Assembly (NCBI GenBank): GCA_038030265.1
Contig: CM075942.1
Location: forward strand, 15,520,029-15,584,028
Direction of reading: 5' to 3'
DNA length: 64,000 nucleotides
From: Corythucha ciliata
Taxonomy: Eukaryota > Arthropoda > Insecta > Hemiptera > Tingidae
Part shown: piece by piece, positions 47,577 through 64,000 of the stretch
Layout of the letters: each line of letters opens with the position of its first letter
Position numbering within the stretch: the first letter of the stretch is position 1
Translations under genes and position numbers: made by a program
Notes under the pieces: model-generated
What the model was told of the DNA's origin: nothing
The model's database searches: none
Seen by the model: the letters and a program-made list of their open reading frames with translations, nothing else

Positions 47577-47940
47577 AATCCCGGAGCACACACTTTCACA
47601 CCACACAGGACGAAAAATTAGAGAGCTAAATTTAACTTTTGAGACGTATTTGAAAGGGACGCCGGGGCGGTTACTGGAGAGAGTACAGGAGACAGGTTAG
47701 GTGGTTTATCAGTTCGAGCCTTCAAAAGTTGCAGTTCATCATTTTCCATTGCTTTCTCTTTAGGATTTTTGTGAGTCATAAAAATTTGATTAAACATTAA
47801 AAGAATTTTAAACGTTTAATTATCGCAACGTTCTTAGGGGGTGCCCTGTCGATAAAACTTCCCACTTTTCGCACCTTCTACCCCCTGCTTTCATCCCCAA
47901 CTCTTAAAATTCTCTTACCGGTCCCCGACCTTCCTCATGA

Positions 47941-56100
<8,160 letters not shown>

Positions 56101-56173
56101 AAGAATTAGGACATACCCCTAAAAAAAAAAAAAAAAAACTGAGAAAAAATGTGGCCTACAATTCGTAGAATTG

Positions 56174-56179
56174 AATAAA
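56174..56179 (+). terminator. TPI polyadenylation signal
   Basis: AATAAA on the plus strand, 74 nt after the TPI stop. Confidence 0.7.
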
Positions 56180-56193
56180 AGTCAAATTTAAAA

Positions 56194-56199
56194 TTTATT
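56194..56199 (-). terminator. GID8 candidate polyadenylation signal
   Basis: AATAAA read on the minus strand, 312 nt after the GID8 stop and only 15 nt from the TPI signal, so the two convergent transcripts would end back to back or overlap. Confidence 0.5.
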
Positions 56200-56510
56200 A
56201 AAAAGTTAATATTGTCAATATATTATTCACGTATTGTTTAAAACTTATAATAGGCAATCTACGCTGTCCTAGAAAAAATCACCATGCGCGTACTCGCCGA
56301 AAAAATCGAATATTTACACATGTTCCGAAAAAGAGCGGAGCGGGGAGGAAATACAACACGATTTCACCCTTCAGGACTTCCTGGAATTTGAGGGTCGTTG
56401 TTGAAAACCTCCTCCTGTTGAGCCAAATTCCTCCCTTGAGTCGTGAAACCACACACTCACACACACACACAAAAACTTGGGACCACCTGTCAGATGATGT
56501 AAAGATGGTG

Positions 56511-59500
56511 TCATTTGGCCGGTGATTCGATTTCACACGTACTCAAGTCGACCATTCGAGGGAATTTGATGTTTCGTTTGGTCAACTCTTCTTGAGCCCA
56601 CAAAATCTGTTTAACGAGACGGTAGATTTTTGGCTCGGATGTTTGATTGAAATCAGATTTAAGGATGGCAGTGTTGACCTCGCTGGCTACCTGTTGAACG
56701 GAAAAAAAAAAAAAAATTACCAGAAGCAAGAACAGAAGAACATATTTGTGGGAACTCTCACCTGGTAGCGCTGGCGCATGTTAAGTAAATGACTAAAAGG
56801 ACTCGACGCTGGTTCTTCAAAGGCGAGCAGCGCGAGCGCTCGCTCTAATTGTTTGAGGATGGTGGGCTCGGATTCGCCGGATTCGGACAGTTGCGTCTGG
56901 GCGAAGTGAAGTGCCTCTTCGACTTTGTCTTCTCGAATGAGCTCGATCAAGTGCAATTGCTAGAACACATTGTCTTAATTAATTCACCGAGACCAACAGA
57001 GGGGTCGGTGTAGGGTGAAAAAAAAAATTGACAGCCCTGAAGTATGAAGTTTCCGGTAGAGCCTAGACGCGGGCTGGTCGAACAGAGGTAACGAAAATAA
57101 GCCAAATACAACAACATCGTGAAACACACAATTTCTCGCACTTAAATGGGTTTTGGCCAGGGACCGGCTACAAATTGAGGCTATGATACAAATGGAATCC
57201 AAATATCCAAACGTATTTTAGTTTATCTTCACGATTCCGGTGGTTTTGGACGCTTCGGATCGATTACAAGGGCTGCAAAAATTTCCCCACGGACGGCGAA
57301 CAGTCAATCGAAAGCTCAAGAGTCCAAGGAAGAGCCTCAACACAGGCAAACCTCAAGTTAAGGAAATCGTCCAAAATCGCGAATGGCTCGTTTTAGCCCC
57401 CCACCTCGGTAGATTTTGACCGAATCTGGCTGCATTCCGCAATTGACCAAAGTCCGAAAGAGTTATAAAACTGCGTCTGGGTCAGATTGAAACAGTTCGA
57501 AAAGGTTACTATAAAAAGTGCCATCTCAACACGATGATTGCAAAAATGGTCAAAAATTTGGTCATCTACGAGCATCATACGACGCCCAACTTACTTTGCA
57601 AGAGCAGTACATCTTCACCTCAAAGCCAAGGAAATCTAAACGCCTGGCATGCCGAATATTCTCCACCTAAGAGCCACTCAGCCAAAGGATTCCATACGAA
57701 CCCACAACCTCGGCGCGACTCTCCAAAAGGATCGGGCCCTACGTCGCTTTGTCCACCTGCCGACGCCTGAACCACCGGACGGACAATGGTAGACCGACGA
57801 TTGAGGTGCACTACGAAAATGAAGCCACTGGCCCGTCCGAAGTGCATACAGAGCACCTCCAGAACCTCCCAGACAACTGCCTCAACTGCTTATACGGGGC
57901 TTTTTCAATGCATGCTGGAAACTGCATCATTAAAATTTCTTCCATCATAAAGATGCCAAAAAATTTGGTTACATTTTTCCAGTAGCTCTTCTACCGAAAG
58001 CAAGGCCCGAACCCCTCCTCCTCACGGCACATCTGCATCGGCGACGTGGAAGAGAAATATTCTACAGAACCTCATCCTCCGGACCAATCGCCATCAGGTG
58101 CTAACCTCTATCCACTGCCGCCAGTTCGGAAGCATTCCTCAGACGGAACTCCACCCAGGCCATCGACAGCCTCACCTCGTCGGCCCGCACCTCTCGAGTC
58201 CACACTTGAACAAGTTACGCCCCAAGCTTCATCAAATTTCACAGAAACTCGGCAGAAACGAACACGGAAACAGAAAACCGCGAATAGGCGCATTTTCTCA
58301 ATTTAAGCCGAGAATGAGAGCTTTTTCTCAAGCCCCCCCCCCCCACCAGTTTCACAAACGAAGGCCGCGCAACAAGGGCATTGGTATGGGAGAACTTACG
58401 CATTTTCTGAATTTTAGCCACGAATGAGCGCTTTGTTTCAATCAACTGTGATTTTCCTCACTTTAAGCCATGCATTTAATTTTTGAATAGACGACCCGTT
58501 GAAAGGATTACACCACCGACGGCGCCATTTTTGGCCAGCTCCTTTCTACCTCTAGTCTCGTTGGTCACGACCTGAGGCGTACAGCTACGCACACGGCACA
58601 GATTGTCCCCAAAAGACTGCAAATTTAATCCGAACGGAATATTCAGCCACAAAACCTGCCGAGCACCTGAAACATTCTATTCCCTTGGTTGGACGGATAT
58701 AAAATCATCGCAATACCGGCAAAAAAGAGGCCAAATCGCCGTATCCAAATGCGTTTTGGTTTCATATGCCTGGCAGAACAGCTTGAGACAATGGGGTTGC
58801 GGGACAACGCACTCAATGGGCGAGCCGCTTGCCACCCGGTCTTGCACGTGTTGGACCATCGCACGGCGATTGTCGCTCTCTGACTAAGGGAAAGGGTCAC
58901 AGTTATTTATACGTTATGGCTAATGTTGCAATGCGATTATTGACGTCCCCTCCCACCATGCGCGCCATTCAACTCTGCCTGAGTCAGGAAAAACGTTAGG
59001 TTCACGGACCCGGTGTTCAGCGTGAATACGTCTTTTGGCTGTCAACAGTGGCAGTTGAGCTTGAGTTTTGAAATTTGAATTGTGATCTTGGTGATATCCC
59101 TCACTCCCATCCCCATCACCAAGGCGGCGCACGCGCTGTGAGACCCAATTTTGGTACTTCTGCCGAATTGGTCCCTATACACCCATAAAACGTATTTACG
59201 TTAAACCTCGACACCTAGCCGAACTGCTTGGCCCCGCCATCACCCCCAATTCCCCAGGCGACAAATACAAGCATCTCCTCTCTATATTGCCTGGTTTAGA
59301 CCACAGTAAACAATTAATTTCACTCTGTAAAAAACATTGCTTGTTGAAAGAACATCTCCTCCACCGGCATCAAGTTGCTGTCAGAGGCACATGCTTTTTG
59401 TTGACTGCCCCCCCCCCCCTTGAGCACGCCACTGCCAGGGACACAAACCGGGCTGTGTTTTTCTGTGGTTGTAGCTTTTCTGGGGTTGCAGGTTCTCTGT

Positions 59501-60072
59501 GGTGGAAACTGTTCAGTGGTTGGAACTTTGCTGTGGGTCGAGCTCCAACAAAGGCTCGGATTTGGCTCGTGGGCGTACGCAGCATTTCCATTAGGGGGGG
59601 GGGGGGCAAGACAAAAAACCTTCGCGAATTGATTGATAGAGATACGAATACGTTCTTGTAAGCCCCCTAGAAACGTTTAAAACATGCACAAACCTGAAGT
59701 CGAAAGTACAAATATCTATCGTTGTCCAACAGCTCTGGATACAGCTCGTTGACTAGCAGTATAGCCTCCTGCGTACGCCCCTGTTGAATTGCTTCGCGAA
59801 TCTTGATGCGATTGTCCATTGAATTCAAATCCAAATGCGGCATCACACTCGACTCTTCTTTAAATTTCTCCGCCGACTCTTTAAACCCTTCTGAATCGAA
59901 AAACAGTGTTTTAAAACAAATCGCACGGAGTTAAGTTCGGCACAAAACACTTACCAGCGACAAGGTAGTTCATGACGAGACTGTCCATGTCCGCCCTTTG
60001 AACGTGAACACTCTCAATTTTACTCAGCCACTCTTCCTTGGAACATTCGCCCGATTTGTCCAAGAAGGTCAT
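56511..60072 (-). CDS. GID8: GID8 / TWA1, CTLH ubiquitin-ligase subunit, four exons
   Basis: Scaffold subunit of the CTLH/GID E3 ligase, found in nucleus and cytosol. Exons are 60072-59955, 59890-59694, 56959-56762 and 56690-56511, all in phase, giving 230 aa (human 228). LisH region [24 protein letters not shown] region [17 protein letters not shown], and CRA region with [20 protein letters not shown] and [10 protein letters not shown] all match GID8. The end reads [16 protein letters not shown]. Introns 1 and 3 are 64 and 71 nt; intron 2 is 2.73 kb and carries a decayed coding-like insert. Convergent with TPI. Confidence 0.96.
57200..59390 (+). mobile_element. Decayed coding-like insert in GID8 intron 2, possibly a retroelement
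   Basis: About 2 kb with more even base composition and short, frame-shifting open stretches on the plus strand. Near 58780-58930, frames include [14 protein letters not shown] and CRSLTKGKG...LLTS, which loosely resemble the C-terminal W-G...C-x-L-T-K segment of non-LTR retrotransposon polyproteins. A CTCAATTTTAGC block (58270-58460) interrupts it. At 59180-59400 a frame reads [18 protein letters not shown], not recognised. No intact reverse-transcriptase motif was seen, so the class is a guess. Confidence 0.3.
59395..59660. repeat. C/G-tract and GTGGTT-family fragment in GID8 intron 2
   Basis: A right terminus CCCTTGAGCACGCCACTG after a 12-nt C run (59408) resembles hAT-type ends. GTGGTT-family units follow (59455-59560), then a 12-nt G run (59597). 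No matching left terminus was located. Confidence 0.4.
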
Positions 60073-60389
60073 TTTGTTGTTTTGTTTGAGTTCGAGCTGA
60101 AGGAAGAAATAGCTAAAAGCCACTTTGTAGCGATTTAAATTATTTTTGGTTGTACGAAAGGAGGAAAACTAAAGAAAAACAACTATAATTTTCAAAACGA
60201 TTCAATCGAATAAAACTCCACGGAAATTCATCTTTGCAGAAAAAAAATAGGAACTTGACTACTAAGGGAAGTCACAAACACAGCTGATTCTGTCACCACA
60301 GAGTGCGTGGTTCGGAGGGGGGTTGATAACGCGTTTTTAAAACTGAGCTGTGACGTCGAAAGTAATCAGAAAAGTGTGCAATTAAGTTT

Positions 60390-60395
60390 TTTATT
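60390..60395 (-). terminator. Polyadenylation signal of the CCDC34-like gene
   Basis: AATAAA on the minus strand, about 71 nt after the stop at 60466. Confidence 0.55.
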
Positions 60396-60465
60396 ATTTT
60401 ATTTTTTTAATCGTTTGATTAGTCTAAAACACCCCGCCACGGCTGTGGGTTTATGAACGACACTT

Positions 60466-61199
60466 TCATCCTTGCCATTTCTGTGTGAGTAAAACAAAAC
60501 ATTTCAGTTTTTGAGTGTGAACGAGATGGCATGACAGGGTAGAGGGGGGGGGAGTTTGTGTACCGAAAACGTTGCTTGATACCGGCTTTGGACGATTTCT
60601 AGAAATTTGCATCCAAGTGGCGACCACTTCTCGAGACAGCATTCTTTTTTCATTTTGTTTCTCTTTGGCTTTGTCCAGTTCCTCTTCTTTTTTCTTTTTT
60701 TCTTCTATGCACGCAGCACACCCCAAAGAACGAAAGCTTCAATTTAAGAAATGAGCAGAGCGTTAAGTCGATTTTACTTTTGGTTTGAACAGTTTTTCTT
60801 TTCAACCAGTTTTCCCGATTGGTTATGGCCACTTTTCTTATTTCTTCCAATTTCTCATTCTCTTCGGCCTTCTTCTTCTCTTCCATCAATTTGAGAGCTT
60901 GTCGCTTTTGTTTTTCCTGAAGAATTCTCACTTTTTTTTCTTCTATAAACTGATTTTGAGGGGGGGCATCATACCTCTTTCGCTTTATTCTCTTTCCAAA
61001 TTTTAAAAGCCTCCTCGCTTTTCTTGCGCCTCAGCTCATCCTGTGCGCGATCCTGGGGGTCCTTGCACTGTCCCAACTTGGGGGCAGTGTCCTGGGACAC
61101 TGTCTTGGGAATTTGCTCACTGTCCTTTTTAATGGTTTGAATATGAGGCTTTTGGCCGTCATCTGAGTTGTCCAGTTGCCCTATTGCGACATACCGCAT
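60466..61199 (-). CDS. CCDC34-like coiled-coil protein, four exons
   Basis: Exons are 61199-60975, 60949-60778, 60704-60583 and 60480-60466, in phase, giving 177 aa. After a polar N-terminus (about 55 residues), the rest is charged coiled coil with repeated aromatic-W spacers: EEAFKIWKENKAKE, ITNRENWLKRKTVQ and VVATWMQISRNRPKP. This pattern (A-x2-x-W-L-x-x-K) resembles CCDC34-type proteins linked to cilia and sperm flagella. It is shorter than human CCDC34. Intron 1 is only 25 nt (GTATGATGCC...AAAATCAG), needed to avoid a stop. The last intron has length 3n without a stop, so its retention would also be read through. Family assignment is tentative. Confidence 0.6.
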
Positions 61200-61931
61200 T
61201 TTTTTTTACCGAACGAAAAAGTTTACCCCCCTGAAGAAGAAGAGTTCTACCTAAGAGCACAAAGGTACCTCCCGAGGAAATACTACATAAAAAAGTCCAA
61301 TATTTGGGACTGTAAATAATAAAAAACAAACTATGATGGGCTGAAGAAGAAGCTATGCATTTTAGAATGAAGGTTTTTCGTCTTCAACGAATCCAGACCA
61401 ATTTTAGCATGACTGGGTATTGAGGAGCGAACGTCCTTTCCCTTCTCGTACTTCATCCAAACGCGCTCCCCAAGGGCTTCCATGCTATTGTGTAGGTACA
61501 CGGCATGGGTAGGGACACACGGCCAGTAGCGTGCCATTACCGAGGTGGAGAACCATTAAAACACAGACGCGAATCGTACACGTCGTATTTGGTCCATAGG
61601 TCATCGTGGTAACACGATGGAAGATCGCTGGCTTGGCTATCTTACTTATAAAATTTAGAAACTTCACGGATTAGGCTATTTAAAACCCATATTTCGATCC
61701 TTCGAATCCAATTTCGCGGCTTTGTCACCCTTTATAAAATCCACTCTCAAGATCATCAATTTGCGGATTTGCCTCGTGAAATGCCCTCTTAATATTATTT
61801 TCCGTGACAAAGGTATCTGCCAGGATACTAACAGTTATTCGCCTATTTCATAATGCGGGCGAATTGTATGCCGTAGAAATTTAATTTTACCAATATTTAC
61901 CTGTTTTCACGGAAACAAAGGAAAAAGAGAG

Positions 61932-62312
61932 TAAAGCGGGCCACACACGATCAAACATGCTTGACAAGCATTGGTTTGCCAACCTCGCTTGACAAGCAGG
62001 TTTGAACCGTGTGTGGGGTCATGTTTGAAGGTTAGAAGGTTTGACATCACGTTTGACGGTTTTCAGCCACTGCCAGAAAATTTGCTCGCAAACATGAGGT
62101 TTGACAAACAGATTTGATCGTGTGTGTGTGTTTCAAACCATCGAGAAAAAAGGGTATTGGGACACTGCTGAAGCTTGGGCGCGCGTTTGAAGTTGAAGCT
62201 TGACGGCAAGTTTGACCGTGTGGGTGCGGCGTCAAACGTCGAACATGCTTGACAAGCGCAACTAATAAAACCATGCTTGTCAAGCAATGTTTGACCGTGT
62301 GTGGCCCCCTTA
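61932..62312. mobile_element. ~380-bp palindromic element, GGGCCACACACGATCAAAC ends
   Basis: TAAAGCGGGCCACACACGATC pairs with the inverse of GACCGTGTGTGGCCCCCTTAAG. The inside has repeated TGCTTGACAAGCA hairpins and several GTTTGA(C/T)CGTGTGTG phrases, so the element looks internally amplified. End style matches the other GGCC...CACACG elements. Confidence 0.75.
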
Positions 62313-62672
62313 AGAAGTGTATGTTGAAGAAAATTAGAGCCCTTGTATCGGCCCAAGGATTCAAATTTTTGTAGGACCAAAGATGGCGTATTCCCGTACT
62401 CGGGTTGTACAGTGACATTACCGTGGAGAGGGGCGAGGGGGCGGACCGATGCGGGCCACGTATTTACAATCCCCCTACGATTAAGACAGTATCCTAGCTA
62501 TCGACTATTACGGGCAAAGGCAAACGTTTCGTCGACACAACCCGTCGACCTCTTCAGGCACTGGCATATTTTTTAACAGAAAAAAGTCAAGAAAAATCCC
62601 GCGATGAGGGACATCAAGCCATGAAAGGCAATTCATCCCGGTTACCAATCTATACATATATCACAGCAAGTA

Positions 62673-63046
62673 CAGTGGAACCTCGACCTCGGTAACTCGA
62701 ATTCCTCGATAAACCGAATTTTCTTGAATCCCCTTGACTTTCTTTACAATTTGCCTTCATTTTTACCTTTATACGTCCAACTGAAACCTCGATAAGACGA
62801 ATTTTCTTAGGGTCATGTACCAAAAAATCCTACTTAAGAACCTCTTAAGTCCTCCTTTTACCTCTATAAGTCGATGTTTTGAGCACTTCACCTCTATAAC
62901 TCGAGTTGTCACATCGAAGAGGAGATTCTGAAGAGGTCTTCTATATACCTTGGGACCTCTATAACTCGAACCCCGGTTAGTCGAAGTTCTCGATAACTCG
63001 AATTTTTTCATTTCCCCGTGAGGTTCGAGTTATCGAGGTTCCACTG
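62673..63046. mobile_element. Pogo/Tc1-like non-autonomous element
   Basis: Left end TA-CAGTGGAACCTCGAC and right end GTCGAGGTTCCACTG-like TCGAGGTTCCACTG-TA are flanked by TA. The interior has many ACCTCTATAACTCGA / AACCTCGATAA phrases in both orientations. CAGTGGAACCTCGATAA ends with TA duplication are typical of the pogo group. No transposase frame. Confidence 0.85.
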
Positions 63047-63094
63047 TACAAGAAAAAAACCAGGAGAGAAATACGCACCAAAACCACTTCAGAA

Positions 63095-63475
63095 ATGACA
63101 TCCGCGTCAACCGCATTACTAAACGTTGGAGGTGAGGATTTTTTGGGAATATTTAAGGCAAAAACCAAATATTTTAGTATAATTTACGTCGTAACTCAAA
63201 AACTAATTGTCGCACGGAGTTGGGGTTGATTTTTATCGACTCAGCGCTCAAAACTACATAGGATTTGACGCCTCGTTTGGGCACATTTGTTTACCTCTAT
63301 AGTAGCGACGAGTTGGCCAACGTCTATCGTCTACACCGCGAAGGTTGTTTACCACCTCGAACCGTTGCGGGTTCTTCAAAATCCCGAAGTATACATCAAA
63401 ACAAATTTTTTAAGCCACATTGGAACTGGACCGAATTTCGCGGCTATTCTGCCTTTTTTAAGCTTTGTGCATTGA
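63095..63475 (+). CDS. Unknown 69-aa protein, two exons
   Basis: Exon 1 is 63095-63131 (MTSASTALLNVG, donor G|GTGAGG). Exon 2 is 63303-63475 after acceptor TTTACCTCTATAG. Phases agree and give 69 aa. It has a moderately hydrophobic middle (WPTSIVYTAKVVYHLEP) and a hydrophobic end (FAAILPFLSFVH). AATAAA starts 8 nt after the stop codon, unusually close but supportive. I do not recognise the family; a small mitochondrial or membrane protein is only a guess. Another acceptor (ACTACATAG, 63261) leads to a stop soon after. Confidence 0.4.
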
Positions 63476-63482
63476 AAATTGT

Positions 63483-63488
63483 AATAAA
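63483..63488 (+). terminator. Polyadenylation signal of the 69-aa gene
   Basis: AATAAA on the plus strand, 8 nt after the predicted stop. Confidence 0.5.
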
Positions 63489-64000
63489 ACTATGATAATG
63501 GGCTAAAATCATGAGAGTGGGCAGTAAAGAAACAAATTTACAATGAATAATAACCATTGTGCTATCCTTTTGAAATGAACTCGTGGGTGATTCTGTAACT
63601 TCAAGGTTTCTAATTTCCTATCGAAAGTCATGTGAAAACCAACTCTACTGATCTGAAAAATACCCAAGTTAGACATACTCATACAATATTTTTTTAGTGA
63701 GCAACTGCTGGACAATAGCTCTTTGGCCCCGTCCTACGTGAGCGTTTCGCTCCTTGAACGTTTTCAGCTGAAAACGCTAGTAGTTTCTATATTTGTGCAC
63801 TGTGCGTTTTCGGTAAAAATCACGCGCCCGCTACCCCGCGCTACAAACGCAACCTTTGGTATAATTCAAAGCAGCGTGTAAATGCGGTAGTTCTGCTGAC
63901 GCAATGAGGTTTGCTCGAAAAGGCAAAAAATGGCATCGGCTCCGCACTCGTGGGGGGATTGTAAATTCGCATCCGGGCCACCAGAACATGCGCGAATCCA
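63489..64000. other. Window end, non-coding
   Basis: It holds a lone GGGTGATTCTGTAACT terminus (63588) and, from about 63725, a possible left half of a GGCCCCGTCCTACGTGAGCG-type palindromic element cut by the window edge. No gene seen. Confidence 0.4.

Larger units (their letters stand above)
61200..63094. other. Non-coding interval, 61.2-63.1 kb
   Basis: It contains reverse GAAATTTGG-family units (about 61640-61790), a ~380-bp palindromic element (61932-62312) and a pogo/Tigger-like element (62673-63046). No gene supported. Confidence 0.6.

Noticed and set aside
63265..63495. 76-codon frame overlapping the 69-aa gene (TPRLGTFVYLYSSDELANVY)
   Set aside because: Phase 0 relative to a possible acceptor at 63261, but exon 1 ends in phase 1, so joining it to the upstream ATG fails; still the main alternative reading.

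Overview
The window is nuclear DNA of an animal, most likely an invertebrate and perhaps an arthropod. Genes have several exons with GT-AG introns. The encoded proteins are closest to metazoan families (ARIH2, GIPC, GID8, PIGB, SLC25A3, RPS20, TPI). The space between genes is full of terminal-inverted-repeat elements, foldback elements, degenerate minisatellites and poly-C/poly-G runs. The species cannot be fixed from the sequence alone.

Layout. 0.1-1.6 kb: ariadne-2 E3 ligase (-). 6.5-6.8 kb: an isolated first exon of a GIPC-family gene (-). 9.6-11.7 kb: a six-exon gene (-) for an EGF-like / multi-TM / RING-CH protein. 11.7-17.3 kb: repeats, including a 1.8 kb palindrome. 17.4-18.5 kb: a divergent pair, an unknown 73-aa protein (-) and RPS20 (+). 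18.5-26.3 kb: repeats, a satellite array and a DUF4806-like gene remnant. 26.3-28.2 kb: mitochondrial phosphate carrier (+) converging on a tiny metallothionein-like gene (-). 28.3-41 kb: almost entirely repeats (a hAT-type element with a perfect 8-bp target duplication, large minisatellites, a 1.8 kb palindrome, a foldback element with a perfect 9-bp target duplication) around a short NFX1-type zinc-finger gene (-). 41.5-47.6 kb: a small two-TM protein (+) and PIGB (-), whose fourth intron carries a second hAT-type element. 48.0-56.1 kb: TPI (+) with a 7.2 kb first intron full of repeats. 56.5-60.1 kb: GID8 (-), with a decayed mobile-element-like insert in intron 2. 60.5-61.2 kb: a CCDC34-like coiled-coil protein (-). 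63.1-63.5 kb: an unknown 69-aa protein (+).

The genes are unrelated housekeeping functions: ubiquitin ligation (ARIH2, the RING-CH protein, the CTLH/GID subunit GID8), GPI-anchor synthesis, glycolysis, translation, mitochondrial phosphate import and metal binding. There is no operon-like logic. Most introns are 58-102 nt. Three intervals are multi-kb and repeat-filled. Two predicted introns are only 25-26 nt.

The strongest new signal is in the repeats. Two hAT-type elements and one MULE/Foldback-type element are bounded by clear target-site duplications, and both hAT-type elements carry arrays of a degenerate ~30-bp unit that recurs across the window. At least four palindromes of 1.3-1.9 kb are present. 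I saw no defence system, CRISPR array or gene cluster that would count as a new biological system.
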